NCBI RefSeq assembly: GCF_000300975.2
Contig: NZ_AEEC02000002.1
Location: 229,602-293,601 of the forward strand
Source: Herbaspirillum frisingense GSF30
GTDB taxonomy: Bacteria > Pseudomonadota > Gammaproteobacteria > Burkholderiales > Burkholderiaceae_D
DNA: 64,000 bases
Direction: 5' to 3'
The translations under genes were made by a program, and so were the position numbers. Shown piece after piece: positions 1 through 9,263 of the stretch; the first letter of the stretch is position 1; each line of letters starts with the position of its first letter. Under the pieces are notes generated by a model. That model made no database searches. It saw only the letters and a list, made by a program, of their open reading frames with translations, and was not told the origin of the DNA.

Positions 1-651
1 GACCTTGCCCAGTTCCAGCACGTAACCGTAATCGGCGGTCTGCAGCGCGGCGCGCGCGTTCTGCTCCACCAGCAGCACCGAGATGCCTGCGGTGCGCAGT
101 TCGGAGACGATCTGCAGGATTTCCTTGACGATGCGCGGCGCCAGTCCCAAGCTGGGTTCGTCCAGCATCAGCAGTTCCGGCTTGGCCATCATGGCGCGTC
201 CGATGGCCAGCATCTGGCGCTCGCCACCCGAGAGCGTGCCGGCCAGCTGGCTGCGCCGTTCCTTCAGGCGCGGGAATAATTCGAAGACCGTGGCGAGCTG
301 ATCCATCGGCTGTGCCTGTCGCAAGCGCAGGCGGCGAAAGCCGCCCAGCAGAAGATTGTCTTCCACGCTCATGCTGGAAAAGAGTTCACGTCGCTCCGGC
401 ACCAGCGCGATACCGGCCATGACACGCTGCTCCAGCGTCCAGCGCTCCACCGCCCGACCGTGATAGCGCACCGTTCCCTGCGCCGGCAGCACCCCCATGA
501 TGGCGTTGAGCAAGGTCGACTTGCCCGCACCATTGGGGCCGATCACGGTGGCGATGCTGCCGCGTTCGAGTCTGAGATCAATGTCGTGCAGCGCCTGCAC
601 CTTGCCATAGCTTGCGCGCAGTTGCGCGACTTCGAGGACCAGTTCGCTCAT
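1..651 (-). CDS. livF: LivF-type ABC transporter ATPase (partial, 3' end outside window)
   Basis: ATP-binding subunit of a branched-chain-amino-acid-type importer. The visible 217 residues begin MSELVLEVAQ and contain Walker A GPNGAGKST, the signature LSGGERQM and Walker B LLMLDEPSLGLAP, so it is a functional-looking cytoplasmic ATPase. The C-terminus lies beyond base 1. Its ATG overlaps the stop of the upstream LivM-LivG gene by 4 bases (648-651), so translation is probably coupled. It is the last visible gene of an operon encoding hydroxycinnamate-type CoA metabolism, so the cargo is more likely an aromatic acid than an amino acid (inference from context). Confidence 0.9.
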   Translation of the reverse strand, partial: MSELVLEVAQLRASYGKVQALHDIDLRLERGSIATVIGPNGAGKSTLLNAIMGVLPAQGTVRYHGRAVERWTLEQRVMAGIALVPERRELFSSMSVEDNLLLGGFRRLRLRQAQPMDQLATVFELFPRLKERRSQLAGTLSGGERQMLAIGRAMMAKPELLMLDEPSLGLAPRIVKEILQIVSELRTAGISVLLVEQNARAALQTADYGYVLELGKV

Positions 652-2444
652 TCGATTCCACCCAGGTAGGCTTCGATCACGGCCGGATGCCGCTGGATTT
701 CCTGCGGCGTGCCTTCGGCGATCTTGGCGCCGAATTCCATCACCACGATGTGGTCGGTCAGTTCCATGACGAATTCCATGTCGTGTTCCACCAGCAGGAT
801 GCTCATGCCGTCGCTGCGCAGCTCCTGCAATACCCGGGACAGCGCCTGCTTTTCCAGGTGACGCAGGCCTGCCGCCGGTTCGTCCAGCAACAGCAGCAGC
901 GGGTCGCAGCAGAGGGCGCGGGCAATTTCCAGGATGCGTTGCTGGCCAAGTGCCAGATTGCCAGCCTGCTCGTGCATCAGGTGTTGCAGGCCCACGCGAT
1001 GCAGGGCGCGCGCGGCCTCATCCAGCAAGGCCTTCTCTTCAACCCGCTCCAGATGCAGCATGGCATTGACCGTATTGCGCAGGAAGCCCTGCTGGCTACG
1101 CATGTGTGCGCCCAGCGCCACATTCTCCAGCACCGACATGCCCGGCAGCAGGCGCACGTGCTGGAAGGTGCGTGCAATCCCCAGGCGGGCGATGGCACGG
1201 GCCGGCAGACCGGCGATGTCGCGTCCGTTGAAGCTTACGCGTCCACCGCTGGCATGCAGCAGTCCGGTGACCAGGTTGAAGGTGGTCGATTTGCCCGCGC
1301 CATTGGGACCGATCAGCCCGACGATCTCACCGGCCTTGACGTTGAAGGACACATCGTTGACCGCCACCAGCCCGCCGAAGCGCTTGTTGATCTGGTCCAC
1401 CTGCAACAGCGGCGCGCCACGTGTCGGTCCCGACCGCCTGTCCATGGGGGCGGCGCTGACCACGCGCAGCGGCTGCGGCGCCGGCGGGAAGGCGCGCAGC
1501 CACAGGGCGCGCACCCAGGGCCACAAGCCGCCACGGGCGTACTTCAGCAGCACGATCAGGATGAGCCCGAAGACAATGGTTTCATAACTGCCGGCGTCGC
1601 CCAGCAACGCGGGCAGCAACACCTGCAACTGGTCCGACAGCAGCTTGAGCACACCCGCACCCAGCAGCGCACCCCAGATATGGGCGATGCCACCGACTAC
1701 CACGATGAACAGGTATTCGATGCCCATCGCCAGGCTGAACGGCGAGGGATTGACCGTGCGCTGCATGTGCGCGAACAGCCAGCCCGAGACCGACGCCAGC
1801 AGCGCCGCGAAGACGAAGACCAGGATCTTGTAGCGTCCGGTATCCACGCCCATGGCCTCGGCCATCGAGCGGCCACCCTTGAGGGCACGGATGGCGCGGC
1901 CAGCGCGTGAATCCAGCAGGTTCAGCGAGACCCAGGCCGCCGCCAGCACGATGATCCAGATCAGATAGTAGAGGTGGCGTTCGCCAGCCAGATCCACGCC
2001 CGCCAGTTGCAGAGGTGGAATGCCGGAAATGCCGTCGTACTTGCCTAGCCAATCCACCTTGCCGAACAGGAAGTACAGGCTGATACCCCAGGCAATGGTC
2101 GCCAGTGGCAGATAGTGGCCGGACATGCGCAAGGTGATGCGCCCAAGCACATAGGCCGATACGCCGGTGATCAGCAGGCCCAGCGGCAGCGTCAGCCAGG
2201 GCGCAACACCATGGGCCGTGGTGAGATAGGAGGTGGTGTAGGCCCCCATGCCGACGAAAGCCGCCTGGCCGAAGGACGTCATGCCGCCGATACCGGTCAG
2301 CAGCACCAGACCGATGGCCACCAGGGCGTACAGCCCGATGTAGTTGGCCTGGATCACCCAGAACTGCGGCGTGGGCAGCAGCGGGAACAGTGCCAGTACG
2401 ATCAGCAGCACGTAGAGCGGGAGTCGTTTGTTGATCATGCTCAT
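648..2444 (-). CDS. LivM-LivG fusion: ABC permease joined to ATPase
   Basis: A single 598-residue protein carries two subunits that are usually separate. Residues 1 to about 315 form a LivM-type permease with about eight to ten hydrophobic segments (FGQAAFVGMGAY near 58-69). After a Pro/Arg-rich linker, residues about 345-598 form a LivG-type ATPase with Walker A GPNGAGKST at 379-387 and Walker B LLLLLDEPAAGL. The signature motif reads LALGQ rather than LSGGQ. The start overlaps the livH stop by four bases. The fusion fixes a 1:1 permease:ATPase ratio on this side of the transporter. The partner ATPase is the LivF that follows. Confidence 0.9.
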   Translation of the reverse strand: MSMINKRLPLYVLLIVLALFPLLPTPQFWVIQANYIGLYALVAIGLVLLTGIGGMTSFGQAAFVGMGAYTTSYLTTAHGVAPWLTLPLGLLITGVSAYVLGRITLRMSGHYLPLATIAWGISLYFLFGKVDWLGKYDGISGIPPLQLAGVDLAGERHLYYLIWIIVLAAAWVSLNLLDSRAGRAIRALKGGRSMAEAMGVDTGRYKILVFVFAALLASVSGWLFAHMQRTVNPSPFSLAMGIEYLFIVVVGGIAHIWGALLGAGVLKLLSDQLQVLLPALLGDAGSYETIVFGLILIVLLKYARGGLWPWVRALWLRAFPPAPQPLRVVSAAPMDRRSGPTRGAPLLQVDQINKRFGGLVAVNDVSFNVKAGEIVGLIGPNGAGKSTTFNLVTGLLHASGGRVSFNGRDIAGLPARAIARLGIARTFQHVRLLPGMSVLENVALGAHMRSQQGFLRNTVNAMLHLERVEEKALLDEAARALHRVGLQHLMHEQAGNLALGQQRILEIARALCCDPLLLLLDEPAAGLRHLEKQALSRVLQELRSDGMSILLVEHDMEFVMELTDHIVVMEFGAKIAEGTPQEIQRHPAVIEAYLGGIE

Positions 2445-3481
2445 TCCTCGTCCTCGTCATGCGCCGGTGTCACCAGCGAGCGCCACAGCAGGATGGGCAG
2501 CAGCGCCATGAAGACGATCACTTCCTTGAAATCGCTGGCCCAGAAGGAACTGAAGGATTCCAGCAATCCCACCAGCAGCGCGCCTCCAGCGGCCGCCGGG
2601 AAACTGGCCAGCGCACCGATGGTGGCGGCGACGAATCCCTTCAGCCCGATCAGGAAGCCCGAGTCATAAAAGATGGTGCTCATCGGGCCGATCAACACAC
2701 CCGACAGAGCACCGATAAACGCTGCCACGGCAAAGGACAGTTTGCCGGCCAGCGTCGTGGAGATCCCCATGAGCCGCGCCCCCAGGCGATTCACGGCCGT
2801 GGCGCGCAGCGCCTTGCCATACAGCGTGCGCCCCGAGAACAGCCACAATGCCAGCAGCAGTGCCACGGCGGCAATCACCACCACCACCGTCTGTGCGCTC
2901 AGCGTAAGCTGCGCCAGGTTCCAGCGCGCATCCCAGAAGGCCGGTGTGCGGAAGCCCTCGGCCCCGAAGAACACCAGCCCCAGCCCGGTCATCGCCAGGT
3001 GGATGCCGACCGAGACGATCAGCAGTTGCAGCACACTGGCATCGGCCAGCGACTCGAACACCACCTGGTACATCAGTGGCCCCAGCGCGGTAATGAGCAG
3101 CAGCGTCAGCAGCACCTGCACCGGCAGCGGAAACTGCTGCGGCGCAGCCCACCAGACCAGCGCGGCCACCGCCAGCGGCAAGCCCAGCGTGCCCAGCAAC
3201 GCACGCGGCAGCAGTGCCGCCTGCCCCGAGCGCAGCAGCGCAAGGGCCTGCATGACCGCCGCGCAGACCGCCAGCACCAGCAGCAGCCACAGCGGCCCGG
3301 GGCGCTGGCCTTGCTGCAGCATGGCCAGGGTCAAGGCGCCATAGGCGACGAATTCACCCTGGGGAATGAAGAGAATGCGGGTGACCGTAAACACCAGCAC
3401 CAGCGCAATGGCGATGAGGCCATAGACGATGCCGTTGGTCAGGCCATCCAGGGTGAGGATGGCGGCAATCGAAGAATCCAT
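2441..3481 (-). CDS. livH: LivH-type ABC permease
   Basis: Inner-membrane permease of the BPD_transp_2 (LivH/LivM) family, 346 residues, longer than the usual roughly 290-300. The opening SIAAILTLDGLTNGIVYGLIAIALVLVF and the motif QGEFVAYGALTLAML are typical of LivH. An extra hydrophobic stretch near residues 60-135 accounts for the length. It overlaps the next gene by ATGA and is 87 bases from the binding-protein gene upstream, so the whole importer is one transcript. The substrate is inferred to be an aromatic acid from the operon, not from the sequence itself. Confidence 0.88.
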   Translation of the reverse strand: MDSSIAAILTLDGLTNGIVYGLIAIALVLVFTVTRILFIPQGEFVAYGALTLAMLQQGQRPGPLWLLLVLAVCAAVMQALALLRSGQAALLPRALLGTLGLPLAVAALVWWAAPQQFPLPVQVLLTLLLITALGPLMYQVVFESLADASVLQLLIVSVGIHLAMTGLGLVFFGAEGFRTPAFWDARWNLAQLTLSAQTVVVVIAAVALLLALWLFSGRTLYGKALRATAVNRLGARLMGISTTLAGKLSFAVAAFIGALSGVLIGPMSTIFYDSGFLIGLKGFVAATIGALASFPAAAGGALLVGLLESFSSFWASDFKEVIVFMALLPILLWRSLVTPAHDEDEE

Positions 3482-3568
3482 GAGTAGTCAGCGAAACAGG
3501 CAAATTCCACGGAACAACGGCGACACGGTCTGCAATCAAGCCGTGCCGCCGCAACGGTTGGCGCAGCG

Positions 3569-4714
3569 TCAGGGGTTGACTACCTTCCAGTTGCCATTCT
3601 GGATGGTCAGCATGATGCGGGCATCGTCACCCAGACCGAAGTGATCCTTCGGCGAGTAGTTCAGCGTGCCTTGCGAAATCTGGATCGGACCGGCGTTTTC
3701 CAGCGCCTCCTTCAACGCGGTGCGGAAGGCCGGGGTGCCGGGTTTGGCCTTCTTCAGGGCCTCCGGGACCACCTTCTGCAACACCAGCTGGGCATCGTAG
3801 GTATGGGCTGCGAACAGGTTGCGGGTGCCGGCGCCGAATTGCTTCTCGTAGCGCGTGACGAAGTCCATGGCCAGCTTCTTGGAAGGATTGCTGTCCGGCA
3901 GCGCCTCCGGCACCACGGCCGGGCCGGAGATGACGTAGGAACCTTCCACATCCTTGCCACCCAGGCGGATCAGGTCGCGCGAGGCGGCGCTATGGGTCTG
4001 GAAGATCCTGCCCTTGTAGCCGCGCTCGATGAGCGCCTTGTGCGGCATGGCCGCGCCGCTGCCGGAGGCCACCACCAGCACCGCATCCGGGTTGGAGCTG
4101 ACCACGCGCAAGGCCTGCGCCGTCACGCTGGTGTCAGCCCGGGAGAAGCGCTCCACCGTGCCCATCTTGATGCCGGCGGCGCTTGTGAGGCGCTGCACTT
4201 CCTTCAACCAGTTCTCGCCATAGGAGTCCGAGTAGCCGAGGAAGCCCACGGTCTTCACGCCCAGCTTCTTCATCTGCTCCACCACGCCACCGGCCATCAC
4301 GGCGGTCGATTGCGGCAGGCGGAAGGTCCAGGCATCCTTGCCCTCGGCTGTTTCGATGGGAGAGATGGCCAGTTGCACGGTCTGGGTTTCCAGCGCGACG
4401 TCGGCGATGGCCAGGGTGGGCGGCACAGCGGCCGAGCCGATGATCAGGTCGACCTTGTCTTCGGCCACGAGGCGGCGCGCATTCTTGCTGGCCTGGGTGG
4501 GATCGGTGGCGTCATCGAGGATGATGAGCTTGACCTTTTCCCCGCCGATGGTCTCCGGCCACAGGGCGAAACCGTTCTTGGCCGGAATGCCCAGTCCCGA
4601 TCCTGGGCCGGTCAGCGACATCACCACGCCGATGGTCAGTTCGGCATGTGCCATTGCGGAACAGGCCAGCATGGAAGCCAGTACCCCTGCCTTGATTGCC
4701 AGTTTCATCTTCAT
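3569..4714 (-). CDS. Periplasmic binding protein, Liv-type (aromatic acid import)
   Basis: Type I periplasmic binding protein of the LivK family, 381 residues from the chosen start. The signal peptide MKMKLAIKAGVLASMLACSAMAHA is followed by ELTIGVVMSLTGPGSGLG, the usual start of the mature fold. An upstream in-frame Met at 4819 exists, but 4714 is preferred because GGAGACGGAG precedes it and the signal peptide starts there. It follows the thioesterase gene and precedes livH, so it feeds the LivH/LivMG/LivF importer. Related Burkholderiales proteins bind aromatic carboxylates, and that assignment here is inference. Confidence 0.88.
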   Translation of the reverse strand: MKMKLAIKAGVLASMLACSAMAHAELTIGVVMSLTGPGSGLGIPAKNGFALWPETIGGEKVKLIILDDATDPTQASKNARRLVAEDKVDLIIGSAAVPPTLAIADVALETQTVQLAISPIETAEGKDAWTFRLPQSTAVMAGGVVEQMKKLGVKTVGFLGYSDSYGENWLKEVQRLTSAAGIKMGTVERFSRADTSVTAQALRVVSSNPDAVLVVASGSGAAMPHKALIERGYKGRIFQTHSAASRDLIRLGGKDVEGSYVISGPAVVPEALPDSNPSKKLAMDFVTRYEKQFGAGTRNLFAAHTYDAQLVLQKVVPEALKKAKPGTPAFRTALKEALENAGPIQISQGTLNYSPKDHFGLGDDARIMLTIQNGNWKVVNP

Positions 4715-4809
4715 CTCCGTCTCCTTGTATTTGTCATCGAGTGATCGATTTATGACGGGCAGGGCATGGACGCTCCGCCTCGTTTGTTGCCTGGTCTGCT
4801 GATTCCTGT

Positions 4810-5229
4810 CTAGCTGCACATTTCCCTGATGTCCTGCGGAATGGCGATGGCCTTGATGCGGTTCGGATCGTCCGGATGGCGGATCGCAAACACCCGGGTG
4901 TCACGTCCTTCGCATAGCAGTTCGCCATCACGTTTCAATTCGTGACGCATCACGAAGGTCTTGTCGTTCCATTCGATGATGGTGGAATGCACCTCCACCT
5001 GGTCGCCGTAGGTGGCCGGGCGCACGAAGCGCGAACTGATGTCCACCACCGGCGTGCCGATGATGCCGCGGGTCTTTTCGGTCTCGCGCCAGGGCGGCAC
5101 CCCGCACTGGTGGAAGAAATTGCGCGAGGCTGCGTCATACCAGCGGAAGAAATTGGGAAAGAACACGATGCCGGCCGGATCGCAATCGCCGAATTCCACG
5201 CGCACCGGATAGATGATGGTCTTGCTCAT
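4810..5229 (-). CDS. 4-hydroxybenzoyl-CoA-type thioesterase
   Basis: Hotdog-fold acyl-CoA thioesterase, 139 residues. The N-terminal VRVEFGDCDPAGIVFFPNF matches the 4-hydroxybenzoyl-CoA thioesterase signature, where the second Asp of GDCDPAG is the family's catalytic residue. The start at 5229 is preferred over an upstream Met because GAGGAGAGCGAC lies directly before it. Placed after thiolase and dehydrogenase genes, it would hydrolyse 4-hydroxybenzoyl-CoA or vanilloyl-CoA made by side-chain shortening, freeing the benzoate for pobA or vanAB elsewhere in the window. A housekeeping acyl-CoA role is the alternative. Confidence 0.85.
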   Translation of the reverse strand: MSKTIIYPVRVEFGDCDPAGIVFFPNFFRWYDAASRNFFHQCGVPPWRETEKTRGIIGTPVVDISSRFVRPATYGDQVEVHSTIIEWNDKTFVMRHELKRDGELLCEGRDTRVFAIRHPDDPNRIKAIAIPQDIREMCS

Positions 5230-5239
5230 GTCGCTCTCC

Positions 5240-6004
5240 TCAACGCGGCGCCAGCCGCAGTGCGCCATCCAGGCGGATCACCTCGCCGTTGAGCGACAGG
5301 TTGGTGGCGATATGCAGCGCCAGTTGCGCATACTCTTCGGCCTTGCCCAGGCGTTTTGGGAAGGGGATGCTCGAGGCCAACGACTGCTGTACTTCGTCCG
5401 GCAGCTTGTAGAGCAGGGGCGTCAGGAACAGACCCGGTGCGATGGTGACCACGCGGATGCCGTATTGCGCCAGGTCGCGTGCCAGTGGCAGCGTCATGGC
5501 GGTGATGCCACCCTTGGAGGCCGCATAGCCGGCCTGCCCGACCTGGCCGTCGAAAGCCGCCACCGAGGCGGTGGCCACGATCACGCCGCGTTCGCCGTCT
5601 TCCAGCGCGTCGGTTGCGGCCATGCGGGCGGCCGCCAGGCGGATCACGTTGAAGGTGCCGATCAGGTTGACGTTGACGATGCGGCTGAAGTCCTCCAGCG
5701 GCATGGCGCTGCCGTCCTTGCCGATCATGCGTTTGGCACCGCCGATGCCGGCACAGTTGATGAGAATGCGTGGTACGCCATTGGCTTGCTGCGCGGCGTC
5801 CAGCGCAGCCTCGACCGAGGCGCTGTCGGTGATGTCGCAGCGTGCGGCGTGGCAATTCAATTCGGCCGCCAGCGCCTGTGCCGCTTCGACGTTCACGTCG
5901 AGGATGGAAACGCGGGCGCCGGCGTGCACCAGCTGGCGCACGGTCTCGGCCCCGAGGCCGGAGGCGCCGCCGGTGACCAGTGCGGCTTGTCCTTGCAGTT
6001 GCAT
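5240..6004 (-). CDS. SDR family 3-hydroxyacyl-CoA dehydrogenase (HSD10-like)
   Basis: Short-chain dehydrogenase of 254 residues resembling type II 3-hydroxyacyl-CoA dehydrogenases. It has the cofactor motif TGGASGLG near residue 10, an NCAG motif, an Asp at the end of strand 2 (ILDVN) favouring NAD, and the catalytic YAASKGG. The C-terminal half (APGLFLTPLL, FPKRLGKAEEYA, NGEVIRLDGALRL) is characteristic of this subgroup. The start at 6004 has AAGGA upstream; the longer reading frame lacks such a site. In the operon it would oxidise the 3-hydroxy-3-arylpropanoyl-CoA made by the crotonase before thiolysis. Confidence 0.88.
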   Translation of the reverse strand: MQLQGQAALVTGGASGLGAETVRQLVHAGARVSILDVNVEAAQALAAELNCHAARCDITDSASVEAALDAAQQANGVPRILINCAGIGGAKRMIGKDGSAMPLEDFSRIVNVNLIGTFNVIRLAAARMAATDALEDGERGVIVATASVAAFDGQVGQAGYAASKGGITAMTLPLARDLAQYGIRVVTIAPGLFLTPLLYKLPDEVQQSLASSIPFPKRLGKAEEYAQLALHIATNLSLNGEVIRLDGALRLAPR

Positions 6005-6023
6005 GGTAAGAGTCCTTCTCGAT

Positions 6024-7277
6024 TCAGTGGGAAGCCGCCGGGTTTTCCAGTAGCAGGGCGATGCCCTGGCCACCGCCGATGCAAGCCGAGGCGATGCTGT
6101 AGCGGGCTTCCCGACGATTCATTTCGCGTGCCGCCGTGATCGACAGGCGCACGCCGGTGGCTGCCAGCGGGTGACCCAGGGCGATGGCGCCGCCATTGAC
6201 GTTGAGGCGTTCACGATCGATGCCCAGTTCGCGCTCCACCGCCACGATCTGCGCGCCCTGCGCTTCGTTGATCTCGAAGCAGCCGATGTCGGCCACCGTC
6301 AGGCCATTGCGTTCCAGCAGCGTGCGGATGGCCGGCACCGGGCCGATGCCCATGATCTCCGGCGGCACACCGGCCACGGCGGCGGCGACCACGCGGGCCA
6401 GCGGTGCCTTGTCATGGCGCCGCAGATAGTCGCCGGAGGCGACGATGGTGGCTGCCGCCGCATCGACCAGCGCCGAGCTGTTGCCGCCGGTCTGCACGCC
6501 ATCCGGGTAGAGGGTGCGCAGCTTGCCCAGCACGTCCACCGGCGACGGGCGCGGATGGGTGTCGGCGGCCGCTTCGGTGAGCTTGCCTTGCAGCTTGATG
6601 TGACGGTCGTTGTAGCCCTCCAGGTGGAAGGTCTCGTTGACCACCGGCACGATCTCGCCCGCATGGAAATCGGCGGCCTGCGCCTTCAATGCGCGCTCGA
6701 AGGAATAGGCGGCGTAGGTATCGACCTCGGCGCGGGTGATGCCATATTTCCTGGCCAGGTTTTCGGCGGTCTGCGGCATGGTGATACCGGGGGCCGGATC
6801 AACCAGCGCTTCCCACATGTAGTCCTGGAATTCCACCGGCGCGCCCAGCCTGAAGCCACTGCGGTGGGCGAAGGCGACGATGGGATTGCGGGTCATCGAC
6901 TCGCTGCCCACGATCAGGGCGGTTTCGGTGTAGCCGCGTTCGATCTGGTCGCCGGCCTGGCGGATCAGTTCGAAGCCGGTACCGCAGATGCGCTGGACCA
7001 TGATGGCCGGGGTGGTGATCGGCACGCCGGCGTACAGGCCGATATGACGCGGCAGCATGTACTGGTAGGCGTCGCCAGGGGCCATGTTGCCGGCGATGAC
7101 CGAGCCGATGTCGGCGGCCGCCACGCCGGTGCGTGCGAGTACCTCGCGGGCCACCTTGATCCCCATGTCGGTGGGCGAAAGCTGGCTGAAGCTGGTGCAG
7201 TAGTCGACCATGGGCGTGCGTACGCCGCCGATGAGCCAGATATCCTTGAAGCTTGAATAGAACGCTGCCTGTGCCAT
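6024..7277 (-). CDS. Acetyl-CoA acyltransferase (thiolase)
   Basis: Thiolase of 417 residues. The nucleophilic Cys is in RICGTGFE at about residue 98, the catalytic His in NGGAIALGHPLAATG, and the second Cys in SACIGGGQG near the C-terminus, so all active-site blocks are present. The start at 7277 (MAQAAF) has GAGGAAG upstream; a TTG two codons earlier is also possible. It lies between the CoA ligase and the dehydrogenase in one minus-strand operon. The inferred reaction is cleavage of 3-keto-3-arylpropanoyl-CoA to aroyl-CoA plus acetyl-CoA. Confidence 0.9.
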   Translation of the reverse strand: MAQAAFYSSFKDIWLIGGVRTPMVDYCTSFSQLSPTDMGIKVAREVLARTGVAAADIGSVIAGNMAPGDAYQYMLPRHIGLYAGVPITTPAIMVQRICGTGFELIRQAGDQIERGYTETALIVGSESMTRNPIVAFAHRSGFRLGAPVEFQDYMWEALVDPAPGITMPQTAENLARKYGITRAEVDTYAAYSFERALKAQAADFHAGEIVPVVNETFHLEGYNDRHIKLQGKLTEAAADTHPRPSPVDVLGKLRTLYPDGVQTGGNSSALVDAAAATIVASGDYLRRHDKAPLARVVAAAVAGVPPEIMGIGPVPAIRTLLERNGLTVADIGCFEINEAQGAQIVAVERELGIDRERLNVNGGAIALGHPLAATGVRLSITAAREMNRREARYSIASACIGGGQGIALLLENPAASH

Positions 7278-7290
7278 GTGCAATGCTTCC

Positions 7291-9153
7291 TCAGTGAGCG
7301 GTTGTGAGCGCGGCCTGTGCCGTAAGCAAGTCCGGGGCGGTGCCGGCGTACAGCGCCTCGACCAGCGCGGCGCGGTGTGTCAGTACCGAACGCTGGTTGA
7401 TGGAACCCTTGTCGGTGATCTCGCCACGGTCGAAGGAGGGTGGGTCAATCAGCACCAGCGCCCGCATCACGCGATTGGAACTGCCCGTGGCATGTGTCTG
7501 CAGACGGTCCAGCACGCCCTGGAAGAAGCCGCGTACGGCGGGTGCCGACAGGACCTCGGCCCGCGACGCTTCCGCCGGCAGGCGCGCCAGTTGGCGGCAG
7601 CGCTCGATGTTGGGGACGATCAGCATGCCGACCTCGTTGCGGTCCTGGCCGGTGATGACGGCATCCTGCAGGTAGGGCGCGCCCTCATGGGCGATCAATG
7701 CACGCAGCGGGCCGACGCTGACCCAGGTGCCGGTGTAGAGCTTGAAGTCCTCCGCCACCCGACCATCGAACATGAAGCCGCGATCCGGATGGGCCGCGTC
7801 GAGCCAGCGCACCGCGTCGCCGGAGCGGAAGTAGCCCTCTTCGTCGAAGGCCTCGGCGGTCTGTTCCGGTGCCCGCCAGTAGCCGGGCGTGACATTGGGA
7901 CCGCGATAGCGGATCTCGATCTTGTCGCCATTGGGGACCAGCTTGATCTCCATGCCCGGCGTGGGGATACCGATCTGCCCCGCCTTGACCTGGTGATCCA
8001 CCACGAACAGGGCCGAGGGCGAGGTCTCCGTCATGCCCAGTCCGCAGGACATCACGATGCGCTCGCCGCAGGTGGCTTCGGCGGTGGCATGCAGCTTGTC
8101 CCATACCGGCTGCGCCAGGGCCGCGCCGGCGTAGAACTGCATGCGCAGGCGGCTGTAGAAGGTACGGCGCAGGGCCTCGTCCTTTTCCAGTGCGTGGGCA
8201 ATGCCTTCCCAGCCCACCGGCACGTTGAAGTAGACGGTGGGCGCGATCTCGCGCAGGTTGGCCAGGGTGGTGGCCAGTCCCTGCGGGGTCGGCTTGCCTT
8301 CGTCGATGTACATGGTGCCGCCGTTGTAGAGCACGATGCCCACGTTATGGTTGGCGCCGAAGGTATGGTTCCAGGGTAGCCAGTCGATCAGGATCGGCGG
8401 CTCCTCGGCCAGGAAAGGGAAGGTCTGCACGATCATCTGCAGGTTGCTGCACATCATGCGTTGGGTGTTGATGACCGCCTTGGGCATCTTGGTCGAGCCC
8501 GAGGTGAAGAGGAACTTGACGATGGTGTCCGGCCCGGTGGCGGCATAGGCGCGTTCGACCTCGTCGCCGGCACGGGTAGCATCAAGTTCTGCGAAGAGCG
8601 TGCATGCGCGCCCTGGTGGCGGTGCTTCGGTGACCACGAATTCGATCTCCGGCGCCACTGCCGCGACGGCAGCCGCGAACTTCTCGCCATGGGCGGCGAA
8701 GATCAGGCCGGGGGTGAGCAACTGCACCGCGTGGCGCAGCTTGGCGTAATCCCTGGAGAGCAGCGAATACGCCGAGGACACCGGCGCATAAGGTACGCCC
8801 GCGTAATGGCAACCCAGCACCAGCATGGCATGTTCCAGGTCATTCTCGGACAGGATCAGCAGAGGACGTTCGGCCGACAATCCCCGCTGCAGCAGCGCCT
8901 GGCCGATACGGCGCGCACTCTGCAGGGCCTGGCCGTAGCTGATGCGGCGCCATTGGCCGTCCTGGTCGCGGCGGGCCATGTAGGTGCGCTCGGGATCGAC
9001 CGTGGCCCAGTGGATCAGCTTGTCGGTCAGGCGCGCCGGATAGTCCTGCAGTGGCTGGCGCGTCCTGACGATGGAGGTGCCGTCAGCGCCGGCGACGACG
9101 TCAACGCCGCCGATGCCGAACCTGACGCTGCGATAGCGAGGTGGAGTGTTCAT
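7291..9153 (-). CDS. Feruloyl-CoA synthetase-like acyl-CoA ligase
   Basis: ANL-superfamily acid-CoA ligase of 620 residues, the length of the bacterial feruloyl-CoA synthase subgroup. It shows the phosphate-binding loop FLFTSGSTKMPKAVINT, the LPWNHTFGANHN block typical of this subgroup, the GLGMTETSPS motif, and the hinge-region GRVAEDFKLYTGTWVSVGPLR. It would activate ferulate, p-coumarate or related acids with ATP and CoA in the cytoplasm. It is flanked by crotonase and thiolase genes, which supports an arylpropenoate substrate. Which hydroxycinnamate is preferred cannot be read from the sequence. Confidence 0.87.
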   Translation of the reverse strand: MNTPPRYRSVRFGIGGVDVVAGADGTSIVRTRQPLQDYPARLTDKLIHWATVDPERTYMARRDQDGQWRRISYGQALQSARRIGQALLQRGLSAERPLLILSENDLEHAMLVLGCHYAGVPYAPVSSAYSLLSRDYAKLRHAVQLLTPGLIFAAHGEKFAAAVAAVAPEIEFVVTEAPPPGRACTLFAELDATRAGDEVERAYAATGPDTIVKFLFTSGSTKMPKAVINTQRMMCSNLQMIVQTFPFLAEEPPILIDWLPWNHTFGANHNVGIVLYNGGTMYIDEGKPTPQGLATTLANLREIAPTVYFNVPVGWEGIAHALEKDEALRRTFYSRLRMQFYAGAALAQPVWDKLHATAEATCGERIVMSCGLGMTETSPSALFVVDHQVKAGQIGIPTPGMEIKLVPNGDKIEIRYRGPNVTPGYWRAPEQTAEAFDEEGYFRSGDAVRWLDAAHPDRGFMFDGRVAEDFKLYTGTWVSVGPLRALIAHEGAPYLQDAVITGQDRNEVGMLIVPNIERCRQLARLPAEASRAEVLSAPAVRGFFQGVLDRLQTHATGSSNRVMRALVLIDPPSFDRGEITDKGSINQRSVLTHRAALVEALYAGTAPDLLTAQAALTTAH

Positions 9154-9263
9154 ACATGTCTCTGTTGTCTGACTGCCCGATCGTGGTCGGGCAGTGGTGT
9201 TGTTATGTATTGCGCTGTATTACTGACTTTCTGGTCCTGTCCTGGCCCCTGCGCCGGACGTAC

